Source: Antedon mediterranea (lineage: Eukaryota; Echinodermata; Crinoidea; Comatulida; Antedonidae). From it: a stretch of DNA of 60,000 bases. The notes beneath the pieces were generated by a model, which saw only the letters and a program-made list of their open reading frames with translations, ran no database searches and had not been told where the DNA came from. Within the stretch, counting starts at the first letter, position 1. Every line of letters begins with the position of its first letter. The stretch covers positions 18,802,912-18,862,911 of the forward strand of contig NC_092675.1 of the NCBI RefSeq assembly GCF_964355755.1, given 5' to 3'. Below, piece after piece: positions 8,477 to 22,345 of the stretch. The position numbers were made by a program, and so were the translations under genes.

Positions 8477-9850
8477 TCAAATTGATTCATTTACATAATG
8501 TTTAATCAGACAAAAAGCATCTATTAAAAATCGAGTCACTTCTTACAATCATCCTTTGGTATTATACTACAATAATCGCAGTCATTATAGTGGGGTAAAA
8601 TAAGTTATTCATAGAATAAGATGATTTATGTTGATTGCAAACTTCAATCAAATGTTTACTGAATTCACTAAAAATGCCTTACGCACATTTTAGTTTTTAG
8701 CGAGGTAAAATACAGAACTGTCTCCTTCTATATATCCTCTTGTTTTTATATTTTATTTGATACAACTTTCGTTGTTTTAATTTAAATTTTAAGTTTTATT
8801 CTTCAAAGTGACTGATAAAAATGTCTTTCCCGTATTTTGCTAAAAGACAAAATAATTCAGTAGATTACAAAAAGATTCAGAAATCTGTAGTATGATCGGA
8901 ATTTAAACAAAATATTGATGTACAGTATTATGGGATTTTTAGATTTTTATATTTGTAATATTAAAATTTTGTAAAGATAATTTAAACTATTAAGGCTCGC
9001 CGTCCAATCATGTTCAATACTTCAACGCAATCAATAAATATAGTTTAGCAAGTTATGATTGTATCCATATCACTGTGTCTCTGACTGACTGATTTTTAAT
9101 TTGAAAAGAACCGCAATATAATAGTATTATAAAAGTATAATAGTATTTGTTGGTTTCTCCTGGGGCATCAGATCAAATAAAAAATTAAATTCATGGATAT
9201 TGTTATTAAATAACCGTGACAAATTTGCACTTGGTGTGATTCTACAATAGTTTAACATGCTCTCTCTGATCTGACATTGTTTTATGTTTCACCTGGCGTC
9301 TTGGATAACTTCAAACCGAAGATCCAGTGTAGGCCTACACTAGCTCGGTTGAATGTTAGTGAACCCAGTACATCTTTCGGAAGATTATAGGGTTACCTTT
9401 GTGTACTTGTACCCCGGCCGCAGTTCATGCTAGACGTTGTATAGCCGGCCATGTGGTTGGTAGGTTTAAGCATAACACTCAAATGAAGACGAAAGATATA
9501 AACACAAAATAAACAAAACTAGACAACAGGAAATGTCCTTCTTCATCTGACCAACCAGTTTACCTTTCAGATTATTATTCCTGGTGCCTCGGTAAATTAA
9601 AACATTAGGAAGGCAGTTTAAGGTTGCTCCTATCACTGTCGTCGCTAACAAGGCCAAGAGGTTCGCCAGGTTCAGGTCTTAGCCTCAAACTCTTACTATA
9701 CAAAGACATCTGTTGTATTTACAAAACTCAACCTCTGTGTATTTTGTAAATGAAAATCTGGCAATTATTGACAACACCACCAATGATAATCATCACAAAT
9801 GTCAGTAAGAAATATAAAAATGGTAACAAACATCCCAGTTAAACCTCCAG
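8476..9850. other. 3' UTR and intergenic sequence
   Basis: AT-rich, with no further exon seen. A possible distal poly(A) signal is at 9033. A GC-richer stretch at about 9290-9470 includes a perfect 16-bp palindrome AGTGTAGGCCTACACT (9326-9341) and looks like an unidentified repeat. Confidence 0.4.
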
Positions 9851-9932
9851 GGGACAGAGTGGGTGGAATAGGTGTTAAAGACTGGAGACAATTGCCTGCG
9901 GGACCAGAGTGGGTGACAGCGCTTCAGGATAT
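9851..9932 (+). repeat. SINE-like relic, copy 1
   Basis: Shares GGTGTTAAAGAC and flanking blocks (TGGGTGACAGCGCTTCAGG side) with the complement of 40882-40975. Two diverged copies in opposite orientation indicate a dispersed repeat. Confidence 0.45.
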
Positions 9933-10830
9933 AAACACTCTCTTTTTAATGTCTCTGCCAACGAGAATGTTTTCTTATAATTTCGAAAATGACAAACAAC
10001 ATATCGTTAGGCTGAGGTGATAGATGATATTTATTCATCTCCATTACATAGTGTGTAATTATGTGTCATAAGAAAACGGTCAATATAATAATGAATATAT
10101 ACATAATGAGTCGTTGAAACATTTTAAAGTATACAGAATTCCTACGTTTATGTAGTTCAATAACACATGTCAATTATATTTATACGATCGTCAAAATTAA
10201 TTATATCCCTGAAAGTTAAATTTCCCTTAGGAAAATTATAGGATCACATTCATTAAAGAATAGGTCGTTATAGTCAAAGGACTCATCAGTTTTGCTTTTA
10301 GGTATTTTATGATGGACTTCATTTGAGAAACGCTTATGATAATAGAATGGAGTTCTAAGCAAAATCAATTTGGAATCATGTATATAACATACAAAGTTTT
10401 ATATCACGCATGATAATACGTCCATATGAGTTAGGTTCCTATTTTAGGCGATCGGTATAAATTTATCATGGCAATTGAATAGAACATATTAAGGGATTGC
10501 CAGATTGCAGCGTCTGTGGTACAAATTGAACATTATGAATGTCCAATAATTGGATAATTGATTTCACTCAGTAGAAAAAATGTTTTAAAAGGCTATCTTG
10601 GATCAGAATTTGGAAATGTATTACATGCTTTTTTAACTGCCTATTCAAAATTCGTGAGAATAGAATTATAACGATAATTATACTAAATAAGTTCCCGATT
10701 TGTCAAAAACAATACCAGGAAAAATAATAATATGTACATAGATATTCACAGACATTCTCGTGACATTAAAAACACGAAGAAATGGAACAAATCAAATGAA
10801 CCAAGTATTAATTTCATTTTCTTTTCTTTA

Positions 10831-10984
10831 AACAAATAATTAAATTAAATTAGCAGTTGACTCTGTCTACACTATAAAATTAGTTTGAAAAATAATGGTA
10901 GTGATGACGTAATCTCGTCCATATTTGGGCATATCACTTTTCCTTTTTTTTTTACAAATAATTGAATCAAATTAGCAATTGACT
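10831..10984. repeat. Direct repeat (122-bp spacing) bracketing a MITE half
   Basis: AACAAATAATTAAATTAAAT at 10831 and TACAAATAATTGAATCAAAT at 10953 continue into TTAGCARTTGACT in both copies. Between them is CTCTGTCTACACTAT (10861) plus the GGTAGTGATGACGTAATC interior of the CRE-bearing MITE, lacking its right end. Confidence 0.55.
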
Positions 10985-13900
10985 AAGACGGACTAACACA
11001 AATTGTATTTCAGACTTATCCATCAAATCTGTTTTTATATTTTAATCAATTATAGAAAAAGATTAATCAAACATTACATACTCATAACTTTTAAAATTAC
11101 TATTGATTTTTCAATTGTTCTGAGCATTGATTTTCTGTATCCTTGAAAACACTGGAACAGGCTTAATGTTCATATTCATCAAAGCACCCACGCATTGATC
11201 ACTGGATCTTCAAATCAATCAGTATTTACATTGTTGAGCCAATTACTTTGCATATGCTTCAACAGTATATCTTATTCCAGGTTAACATTATAGAAGTAAA
11301 TTTACATATAGTATTGCCCGATTCTTAGTGCTATTCTCCACATACAGTATATTTTCCAATGACTGGAGAAAGATACAGTACCGACAATCGCTATATATTC
11401 ATACTGTTTTAAACGAAAATGTGACTTCTACCGATGGTAGGCCTATGTGTACGACTGTGGAGAAATACGAGAGCCAGTATTGTAACCGTAAACAAACAAC
11501 ACTTAGAGGGCTTCTACAGTACTAACTTGGGTCCTGTATTTATTAGTACCGATACAGTATTTATATAATAAATATGCATTTATTGCCCGTCCCCACCTCA
11601 CCCCCAAAAATAACCCCATTATTATGACTCGTAAAGAATTGATACATTATGTGTCCTATAGACAGAGTACGGGGACTGAAAGTAGCCGCTGCTGTGCTAA
11701 TTAGAACAACAATTGTATAGAGAAAAAAAAACCGTTTTAGTTAGGTACTGGCACAAATATATTTTATTATATACGAGGTTTACAATTCACAAATACAGTT
11801 ACTATTATAGGTTGCATTATCTTTTTAAAATATGCATGTAAAATCTGTTCCTGGTGTACACGCGTGCCACATTCGAGGCAATGATGAATGTCAAATATCA
11901 CAACCCTCAAACGATGTACAAACTACTCCACTGACGTCATCATTCTATGAATATTCTATATATCCAATTAAAGTTAATTTTGAGTGAACTCTATGGAATG
12001 ATCCCACGACATAGTCGTTACTTAAGGCCGCTATACTGGGGAACATTAATTTCAATGTTAAAACTGCTTTAATGTTTACAACGCTTTTGTGCAATAAACA
12101 ATGACTTAAATGTACGTTCATGTTGTTCGCTATTGGTATTATTAGTAATAAACTCTAGGGTATAATTTGTCACTAGTATATATCAAAACTGCTGTTAGCA
12201 GAATTCTGATAAACAGAAAAATGTCAACGTTTTTGTGGGTATTAGACTGTGATTATAATGATTTATCTTTTATCGTTCTAGACACAGTACAGTTTCACTG
12301 TGATACCAAACATCACTTTTGTTGGTTTTTTTATGTCATTATTGAATATCGAATGTTATAAAAGTACACCATGTTTTAGAATTGTATTATCTGGCAGTTA
12401 TATTTAGTTTAGTATTTCATGATGTTTTTTCCAACTTTAATATTCTGCTTAGCTAATATCAGTTACATGTTTCTGTATCATCTATATCAATATTTCCCTA
12501 TGGATAAAAAAAATTGCAATGAACCAAAGTGTACTTCAACACGTTTAGTCCGCATGGATCTTATGAAGTCACTTGACAATACAGTTTTTATCCCGTGCTC
12601 CAGTTCAATGCTATTAAAACGGTTAACTTACACGTATTCTAACTTTGAGACCCGTATGTTTGCATCTCTCTACGCGCGCGTTTATTATTCACTATCTTTT
12701 CATGATGCCTACCGTATACAAATGAAGTGAAGAGGTTGACGCCGTGTATCATCACCATCATCATTCTCAACAGCAGCTAGTTGTTTCATTTATTGTATTG
12801 GTTATCGCATAACTACATACAGACCATTGAAACTTACTTCTGCTACCAATCACATAGTCTTGTTATAATTAGTTATTTTTTAAGTAGAGCAATGTTGATG
12901 TTTGCCAGAAGACACGTTATTTTTGTTCAAGAATAGAAACAAAATTCTGGTGATAATGATAATTTTGACACATTAAAGTAATGCATCGTTTTTAATGATG
13001 GAAATTATTTTCAAATAACAAAAAACAATACAGTGTTATAATTATGATTATCATTCTTTTTTTAAAACTTATTTTGCTGACGATAATAAAAGTAATAATA
13101 ATCGAAGCTTTCACGGCGCAGTCGCGGTTCGCTAGTTTTTAATATACTAAATCATCATGGTGCATACTCAAACAAGAGCCGCGGTTACAATTTATATTCC
13201 CAGACGTTTTAATTTTATCCAAATACTAACATTAAAATTAGGAGTACCACAATGAAATTGAATCTGTCGATTAGATCTTCAACGAGGAGATTCGTCTTAA
13301 AACATAATAATAACACTGCAGGTATATCACTAAGGTTTTCATATTCTAAATTACTTAATACATTATAACACGTATTTCAAATACTCTATCCCGTGGTGAA
13401 ATTATATATAAACGTCCCCACGCATTATATCTGAGCCTCAATAACTAATAATAATCTTTAATAATATAACAATGATTTGTAAAACCTTTGAGATTAAATC
13501 TATAGCTACTTTGATATTTGTTATTCCTAAAGTAATGAATGTTTTGTATATGAAGTGAATATATTATAATATTTTCATTCGTTGATTGTTCTATCTGTTC
13601 TTTTTTCTTCAACTCATAAACATTCATTATTCTTCCTTGGAAAAATCCAAGAAACATTATTTATTACATATAGCATTTGGCTCAAATAGTATATAACAAC
13701 ATTATCTATAATTATGAAAAGAGTGCGTTTAAAAATTATGCTTTGCGTTTAAATGAAGAAAAAAAAACAATTCCAAGCTTAGTAATGGAATCAGTATTTG
13801 TAGTAGACATTAGATACATACATTTTAATTTAGATGGATCATAATATTTAGTTTTAATATTTGAATAAAAGGAAAACACTCAAGTTAATTTATCTTTAAT

Positions 13901-14243
13901 TTTATCATCTTCCTCTTTCAATTTTCAATTAAGTATATATATTATCATATTTATCATGTCTACACCACAGCATCCCACTACCATTACCTACATTATCATC
14001 ATTGGCAACATTATCGATGGCTATTCTCAAAAGTAAGAAAGGAAGATGATTTTAGTAAGCGAATAATAGAAATAGATACAAATATGACAATTACATGGAA
14101 TCTTACTAATTTGTAGTTCACTTTAAATTAAAAATGACATTGATACATGGATGTATAACAATAAGTATTTAATCCTTTATTGTAGACATGAATGATCCAA
14201 AGTTTATCCGATAATTGATGTCAACACAAACTGGTTCGTCAAA
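10985..14243. other. No gene seen
   Basis: AT-rich sequence with only chance open frames. A TGACGTCA site occurs at 11932-11939 outside any recognised MITE. Confidence 0.4.
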
Positions 14244-14333
14244 ATGACGTACTGTTCTGCGAAGAAGAGAGAAGTTGCCGCGGTACTTTCATGTTGCCCA
14301 TGTTTGTTTTTCATTTTCTATCTTTCAACATTT
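14244..14333 (+). CDS. Candidate first coding exon (unrecognised protein)
   Basis: The ATG at 14244 opens 30 codons ending at a consensus donor TTT|GTAAGA. The peptide has a short basic N-terminus (SAKKREVAAV) followed by a Cys-rich hydrophobic run (LSCCPCLFFIFYLSTF), as in a signal anchor. It is slightly GC-richer than its surroundings. I found no partner exon downstream, so this may be chance. Confidence 0.2.
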
Positions 14334-14497
14334 GTAAGAAATTAAAGACATTTATATAATCGTACACGAATTGGGATCCGAGTATTGGATTGACCTTCCG
14401 CTCACCCATCAACCTTCTTCGATACATTCATAGATCATCATAACATGATTTTACCTTGTCTTTGGTGTCATCGCTGACGTGTTTGATATTGCATCAT

Positions 14498-14529
14498 CTG
14501 GTACTGGTACTGGTACTGGTACTGGTACT
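14498..14529. repeat. (CTGGTA)n hexanucleotide microsatellite
   Basis: Five perfect copies of CTGGTA plus a partial unit. Confidence 0.9.
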
Positions 14530-17259
14530 TGTAACCGTCTACATAGAGACATCTAGTAGCCCTTAAAATCAAGTTGGCATTTTTATATTATATGATATAT
14601 AATATAATATGTATAATGCGACATTTTATAGCGCTATTTTATAATGAAGATCATCGTATCATAAAAATACAATAATCTGGTCAGTAAATTGCTGTATCTG
14701 ACGTTTATTCTCCATGATATTTTTTTCTGTGTTGAATGTTTAATTATTTTTAGCTCAAAAATACTAAAAATGGTATGTCATTGAGTTAATATAAGTTGCC
14801 TTTAAGTACATGTTTATGGTATATGTGGGATTTTGCACAATAAAAATAGAATTCCAGAAATAATCCATCTCAGTTAACATCAAAACATGTCAATTTTCAA
14901 TCAATTGAGATAAGTATACGAAAACACTCATCCGATGCACAGTCCACCTACGAGCACGCTTATTAAGTGTAAGAATCACGAATCTCGAATGAAAAATATT
15001 TATTGGTATAAACAATTCAGTTACCAGTGTACATTCATGTTTTCGTTTTACAAGTTAGTTATTGTAATATATTGTTTGTATTCCGTCTTTCCTCTTTCAT
15101 TATTTTATTTCATTTATTTACCAAAAATAAAGCATTATAGCTTACAGCAAACATATAATTTTATTTAAAATATAGAACCAGGGATATACCTGTATTATTA
15201 TTTGGTTTGAGACAAATCTCATCGGTGAAAATGTAATTTTAGGCATTGTAAATATTTATTTTCATATGAAGTTCGAATAATTTGCATACTTTTTTAAACA
15301 ACCAATCAATCAGTTGGTCAGATAAACAGCAAATTAGTCATCTATTGCAAATCTAACCATGACTAACATCATTAGAACCGCAAATTCTATAAGACTATAC
15401 TAAGTTCATAAAGAACGAGGCTTCGAGTTTTGGTTAGAAAAGTGTTATAATTGTACAATGTAGACTATATGAACTTGGACACAAACTAGTTTCCAAAATT
15501 ATTAACCAATATCAAACAAAGATAGCTCTCGTTTACAAAAAAACTTGGTTATCGTACAGTTCTTATCCATGATCCTGTAGATGGAGAAGTATCAAACAAA
15601 TGTTGTTCAAAACTTTTTAAACATTATTTCATAAACTTCTCTAAATTGTAGCAAACTCGATCTTTTAAATCTTAGAATTCTACTATTGGAGAAGTTTACA
15701 GGCTCGCGTGACCAAAAAGAAGTCTATACTTCTATACTTTGGCAAACTATTTGTTAAAAACTCAGAGTTTGCTCGATGAACATAACAGTTTTTCCAAAGT
15801 TTGCTAATGCAGACGATCAGTTGACAAACTTCGACTTTATTTTATCAAACTTTGAATTTGTATAATTTGTTCAAATGTGCTAGTGTAGACAACAGTAGGT
15901 CTAAGTTCCCAAACCCAAATTTGTTAAGAAGGTGCATCGCCTACATTATGAACATTTGGACCCTTTCCATACATTAGTTCGTTGAACGTTATTAACTCAG
16001 CGATTCAAATAACAGTACATTTAGTGATTGGAATGTGCAGATGGAAGATGTAGACAAACAACTAAACGCACAAAAAATAGAAATAAAATCTATTTTATTG
16101 GTGAAATTATAGAACGTATTAGGGACAATAACGTAAACAGTGTTTGCCCTAAGAGATTTGACTGTTAATTATTAAGACGTGGGTATACCCTCAGGTCGAC
16201 GTGGAAACTAACGAGGTACCTCAACACCTACGCAAGTAAATAACTTAGATGAAACAAGCAACAGGCTATTATTGTATATAACAGAATTACGGAATATTAT
16301 TCGATTTTTAAATTTTAGAATATTTTAATCTCATTTCTCAATTATGTGTGTATAATACAAACTCATAAAATTATTTCATTATGTCTAGGTGGCAATGCTG
16401 ACAATTGAAGCTATAGTTATAAAAGCATACTGCGTACAATCGGAAATATAATATGATCATGGGCAGAAGTAACTTTTCTACTTGAAGCGCATACTCGCTA
16501 TTACAGTATAAACAATGATAGATCAGAAGAACCAAGTACTTATACCATGAGTATGGTGATGGCACAATCATTAACTGTACACATTACTTTAGATTTTACA
16601 TAAACATTATTTTATATGACTTTAATCATAGTAAGCGCCGCGTTACAATTACTGTCTAATTTCTTAAAATAACATAGGCCTATATTGAATTGTTTTTTAA
16701 ACTGATTGTACTCATCCAAGTAATTGAACTTTGTCAAAAAGTGCTAATTATAAGTGAAGCGAGTTGTTCATTCAGTCGATCCACAGAGCTCTTCTCTGTT
16801 AATTTAGTTCCAGTCGCTCTTTCAATCGTTCTAATTTCATATTCATTTTAATCAATTAATCACTGACCGATATCTAAATATATTTGAATGACGGTGATAA
16901 TATAAAACAGAGGAAACAATTGATCAATAAACTTCACCAAACACATGCCTGTAGCAATACCTGGTTATTCTCTCGTTCTTAAAACACCTTTCAATCCGTA
17001 AACTTGATAAATTGTTTGTCAAATTTCATGCGTTCTTCACCTTTCTGTGTCTAGTTCTAATTAGTAAACAAATCATGACTGACATACTGTGGCTTAGTAG
17101 ATTACTTTACAATAAACCGATGTAGGGTTTATTTCTAGAATAGATAACTTTTCTATTTAACCAATAAATAATACAAATCTTATTATGTACATGATTTTGT
17201 TGGTTAGGACAATGTATAGCCAAACAGCGAATTGGAATGGCCAAGATAGTTCCCTAAAG
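14530..17259. other. No gene seen; possible MITE debris
   Basis: AT-rich. The stretch at about 15460-15900 has termini resembling element ends (CAATGTAGAC, GCTAGTGTAGACAAC) and repeated CAAACTT-like blocks, but no clean inverted repeat was found. Confidence 0.35.
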
Positions 17260-17640
17260 GAAACGTATAACAGAAATACCTACTTGTGGATCTGTTTTAT
17301 AGAACCAAATACAAACAAGACATCGCTACATCAATTAGAAAAGCTGCAGAGAAGATGCATACGACTTAAAAGACAAAAATAAGACTTTAAAAAAATACAA
17401 ATGCGCGCATTTTGAGGAAAGAAGAAATCGATCTAACTGAAACATATGTATATTAGCAATTGCAAACAGCCTCCTATTCCACCTGTGCTGGATTTAGTAA
17501 AAAAATCAGAGTGGAAGGCAGCTTGACAGCGAACCATTGACAGCTGGAATGTCTCTGCACCCTCTATGCCATCTTTAAAATGAAAACTGAGAATCTTTTT
17601 TACAAGAATAACGCGGGTCTAACTATCAAGTATCAAGTAA
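17260..17640 (+). pseudogene. Possible decayed reverse-transcriptase C-terminus
   Basis: The frame ending at 17382 has TSLHQLEKLQRRCIRL, like the 'LQnRAxR' segment after RT domains. Downstream, in broken frames, is SEWKAA...TIDSWNVSAPSMPSLK, resembling the 'WNxLP...SFK' C-terminal segment of non-LTR RT proteins. No catalytic motif is present, so the call rests on weak pattern likeness. Confidence 0.25.
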
Positions 17641-18136
17641 GTATTGTTAGTTTGACATTTTATAGAGAAAATTGAACCTTTAAAAATCGATCGTTTTTAG
17701 GTGTCTTTTGCATTTTTAACCAATGTCTACACTGTCGTGTTGTTATGTCATAACACCACAGGTCAACCAATAACAAAATAAATCAAAATGACCTACTTCT
17801 TCTAAGTTCAGAGAATATATTCTTCTGTGCCGCAAGAGAAAAGCAGTCTCCTTCGCTGAAGGTCAAGTATGATTCGGAAACTTCGCTTAAAGATTTTGTT
17901 TTGATTATTAGAAACTCTTTACCAGAGAAGCACAGATAATAATACCTTACATTTATCTTCATTAGATTAGAATTGCTTTATATTTGATAATAACCCAAGA
18001 GCGCCCAATCATGTTGAAGTATAACATCCGAATTTTCCAATTACAGAAGCGATAATATTTAGTCGATTCCGGTAACCGTACTGAATATTATTTGCGCCTG
18101 TATTGTCTTACGTTTAGTGTTAAGTTCATGAATCAT
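17641..18136. other. No gene seen
   Basis: AT-rich. GTCTACACTGTC near 17727 resembles MITE ends but is isolated. Confidence 0.35.
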
Positions 18137-18190
18137 GGCGTATAATACAGGCATCACATGTGATTCAAATGTGACATTGCATTACAGTAT
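18137..18190 (-). repeat. Dispersed repeat family R1, copy on minus strand
   Basis: The complement resembles the CTGTAATACAG...CACATATGTATCATATG...CCTGTAT block tandemly repeated at 42304-42655 and seen at 38128-38196. Confidence 0.45.
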
Positions 18191-20828
18191 TGTCATATGT
18201 AACAATACTGGAAAGGATTGGGGAGCTGCAGAATCGGGTTCCGTCCTCTAACAATGCTATTAGGCCTACCTTCCAAAATCATGTACAGTATATTTTATAC
18301 ACAGCCGATAATTGCGACCTATCGCCCCCTATAGTTTCAGATGCTGCAAACTTGAAGTTTATAGAGAGATGTTGACACTCAGGAACATCGGGTAAAACAC
18401 AGATCATAATATTAATAGGCCTCTTAATTTTTCTGTACAAAGTATAGGGCAAATACAAAATTACAGATTATTGGTTGACTACAGTTTTGAGATTTGATAT
18501 TTTTATAGCTTTCAGCAACGGAGTGATGTCACGTGCAAAGGTTTGGTTCAGCAAAACAAAAATATATTTACAAGTTTATATATCATATTTTCAAATACAA
18601 GCTTAAAAAATCTTGACTATTATAAAATGTCTTTTGGAAGTGATCAATAAATCAATGTTCACGATGCATATCGATTACTGTCTGTCATTACATCTAATGC
18701 TTTCTATCATGTTCAATATAAATCTGTTATTATTTTATGCATTATTAGTCAATTACCGTATTGACAGTATCTATTTAAGTAAATCGATGCTGTGAATGTG
18801 TAGCATACGTACAACTGTGTATGAAAAGTGTATGAAAGTAAGTAAGCTATACCAAGGAAATAAGTCGATGGACTTCAGCACTGTTCGGCCGGATGAATTT
18901 TGATGGGAACAAGTAAGAGGACAAAACAATGGCAACATTTACGATTCTTGTTATTTTAGATGTGTAGTATCCTATATATCACATAGCTGGTGTTTTTTAC
19001 ATTAACACCGTAGAGTCTGTTTTAGCGTACCATTTTCTTTTTTTACAAAACCCAACAGTCATTCGGAAGCCCTATCCCAGGCGGTGTGACGCGCCACTTT
19101 TTTTTCTACCTGTATTATTCACTTCTTCCTTCACGTTGGTTGTACCTATCCTCTACTAACGGTACCAGTACTAGATAATACGCCTTTAATTAGATGACGC
19201 ATTTAAAATGCCACGCACGTTCGTCGAATCATTACAAGGATCCCGCCTCAATACTGTCATTTAAAGAGGATCCTTGGATCACGTGATATTTTTTGAAATT
19301 GATAGAATACTGAATGCAGCGAAGACGGCCTACGCATTGAACAGTCATTGAACAAATGTATTGGATAAAATTAAACATTGAAATTCTATGGGAAGCTATA
19401 TAGAGGATGTACAGTGATTGTTATTTTTCAATTGGAAGCCACATTAGGTACAATACGCTACGGGATGCTTACTACACGGTGCGCTAATGCTTGAGTGCAT
19501 GGCGATATTATTGTTGTTTGTCAAGCAGCAAAACATTAGAAGATTAAGGTATGTGCTTCCTTATATTTCCAATGTGAATATATACTACACCCGATACTAC
19601 AGTACAATACTTTACAAATAGTACATGTGTATATTTCTCATATGCTTTGATTTAAATAATAATATAAAACATAGTATATTAAAATAAGAAGACGTTATCA
19701 GTAAAATATAATGTTATTTTTTTATTACGGTTTAAGAGCATTAAATTCAGCACCGACAGCCAGAGTTGAAAAATTTGGTTTTAAAATATCACATGCACAA
19801 ATAAAAATTTCGGGTAAAACGAAGAAAGATTATAAACAATAGCAAAATTATAACATAAATTACATGGTTGGTTTCCTTTTTCCTGTTTGTTCATGAAGCC
19901 CAATAAGAAGCATTGCATATGTAGAGTTTAAATTTGATAATAGCCCAATTACTGCAGCTGGAAACTGAATGAATGGAAATTGATTTTCTCTTAATTAACC
20001 ACAGTAGGTCTAACATACTTAATATTATCTATGTAGATATAATAATAGTATAACTTTACCTGTGTTTAGTGTCTTTAATGTAACTCCCATATATTAATAT
20101 AAAGATACTATCCATCTGTGACGGCAAGAAAAAAACATAGAAAACAGGTGGTTAAAAACTGGTGAGTCAATGTCAACGTATTGGTGTCATTAACAAAATC
20201 ACTCATTAGTTAAGTATGTAAATTGAAATGTTACAAATTCAGTGGATGTCTGTAGTTTTGGTGGTGGACATGGTGCCTCCAATCCTGTAGGTCACGTGCA
20301 CATTCATTCAGTACAAATTGATATCGGGATTTAGAGATAAGTATACACATGATCATGCTAATTAATTGCCACCTTGATATCGATGAGTTATAATTCTATT
20401 TTTTTTAAACATAAACGTGATAATTATGTGTAATAGTTCTGAATAGATCTAAAAAGACAAACTAACATAGTTTTATAATGTGAACTTCACAAAATATCAA
20501 TAAATCATTGTTTAATCCGATACTAAGTCCTAAGTAAATGGGCAATTAGGTAGCATTGGTACAGTCAAACAGACAAAAAGGCTGTATATACATAGCAATT
20601 GTACATTTGGGACTTGTTTCCATCCACATTATTTGAACATATATTTAATGATATACCATGGTCATAAATAATTGCAGGCAAATTGCTTAGTTCCATCCAT
20701 TTGTCAATTTTAAAACACGTTATACATGTCATGATCTAGTTTGAAATTTTTATTACTAAATAACATCATTGAGAAATACTTGTACAATAGTAGTGGAAAG
20801 ATGAAAAGCAAGGCCATATACATGGCTG
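18191..20828. other. No gene seen
   Basis: AT-rich. A 9-bp inverted repeat CAAGGATCC / GGATCCTTG lies at 19235-19276. An ATG at 19487 leads to a donor-like AAG|GTATGT at 19549 but is too short to support. Confidence 0.35.
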
Positions 20829-20931
20829 CAGTCGCGTGCGCAAATTTGAGTTAGTGTTTACCGACCGACCAACCGACCGACCAGCCAACCGACCGACATA
20901 GTGAGCTGTAGAGTCGCGTTTGCACGCGACT
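20829..20931. repeat. CCGA-rich repeat bounded by inverted ends
   Basis: The left end AGTCGCGTGCGCAAA (from about 20830) is near-complementary to TTTGCACGCGACT (20919-20931). Between them is a (CCGA)n tract (20860-20898). The right end also forms a perfect hairpin: AGTCGCGT, TTGC, ACGCGACT (20912-20931). Confidence 0.6.
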
Positions 20932-20981
20932 AAAAACGATGTTACTTAATGTCTGATCAAAAATAATACGTCCTATACTTC

Positions 20982-21183
<202 letters not shown>

Positions 21184-21394
21184 GAAACAATGTGTGGTAC
21201 CAATATTAATGTAACATAATTACAGCATACCTCGTAATGGCTTTATTATGATGTGCTTAAACGCTGGGGAAATGTGGATAGAATCATCTTGGATGAGTAA
21301 GATCACGATGTATCATTGTAAAAATGTCACAAGCTTACCATCTTAATGTTAATCTTAAAGTTGCTATTGGTATTGTTTTAATGATGAACTGTAA

Positions 21395-21461
21395 AGCTCT
21401 GTCTGCACTATCAAACTATAGTTCGACAACAGCAACAACAGTGAAATGTGCCTAAATATGA
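21395..21461 (+). mobile_element. CRE-bearing MITE family, left-end fragment
   Basis: AGCTCTGTCTGCACTATCAA matches the family terminus; the interior ATGTGCCTAAATATGAC is diverged. The right end is absent. Confidence 0.55.
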
Positions 21462-22044
21462 CACATTAAATTTTTTTGTCACATAAACAGGACTATTTTC
21501 AAACGAATGAAAGTTTGTTTAAATAATTTTAATTGTAAGTTACAAAAATGGAATAATAAATCACATTTCCTCTATCGTTTTTGTTTGTAATCTAAACATA
21601 ATTTTTCTAGTGATACATCATTTTGTTTTCTTATAATTGGATGTCCAATATTACTGTACAGCTTAGCAGCTATAAATAGTGGATATCTTCTAATTCATAA
21701 CACTCTGGTAACACTCAATGACAGGATATTATTCAACCTCACGTCAGTTTAGAAAGAGGGAAATGTATGCCATAATATTCCAGATCTATAAACACAAAAT
21801 ATAAAATATTCATAGAAAGTGAACATAAATGTGCATTCTGATGGATACCCACTTCAAAAATTAGCATATAAAATGAAACACAGAAAAAATCAATTTTATG
21901 ATCATACATTATAGTTTATTTGATCATTTTTTAACATATTACATTATAGCAAAGTAAGGTAGAAAAAAAGATTACTGTACTATAATACATTCGAACATCT
22001 TTCTTGTCTGATGGCCTGTTCATACTAATGCTTGGTTCCCACTT
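21462..22044. other. No gene seen
   Basis: AT-rich. CTTGGTTCCCACTT at 22031 is an extra partial terminus of the MITE that follows. Confidence 0.4.
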
Positions 22045-22225
22045 AAGCTTGGTTCCCACTAGAACGTAACGCAAGGACGTAAACGCAACGCAAGCGTTTT
22101 AACCAATGACAAGCGAAGTTATAGACAGTTAGCAATCACAAGCAAATAAGCCATCGCTTGTGATTGGTCAATTCACTTGCGTTGCGTTACGTCCTTGTGT
22201 TGCGTCGCTAGTGGGAACCACGCTT
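22045..22225. mobile_element. MITE 'GGTTCCCACTAG', full copy 1
   Basis: The left end AAGCTTGGTTCCCACTAG and right end CTAGTGGGAACCACGCTT are inverted repeats with 17 of 18 positions matching. Subterminal arms (GTAACGCAAGGACGT... and ...ACGTCCTTGTGTTGCG) extend the fold-back. About 180 bp, no coding capacity. It differs at only about four positions from the copy at 56353-56531. Confidence 0.85.
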
Positions 22226-22345
22226 TAGTACCCAACGTAAGCCGCAACGCAAGCAAACTGACCAATCACAAGCGACAATTTTCTTTTGACTGGTCAATTC
22301 ACAGTGCGTTGCATCCAACTCACCAAATGTGGTACCCAACTCTTG
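22226..22345. mobile_element. Diverged MITE copy abutting copy 1
   Basis: Contains CGCAACGCAAGCAAACTGAC, CAATCACAAGCG and TGGTCAATTCACAGTGCGTT, the same building blocks in more decayed form, suggesting tandem or nested insertion. Confidence 0.5.

Noticed and set aside
12419-12730. 103-residue plus-strand open frame
   Set aside because: No recognisable domain, no splice or codon evidence, AT-rich composition typical of chance frames.
19487-19548. Short ATG frame (MLECMAILLLFVKQQNIRRL) ending at AAG|GTATGT
   Set aside because: Only about 20 codons, AT-rich composition, no partner exon; donor-like hexamers are expected by chance.
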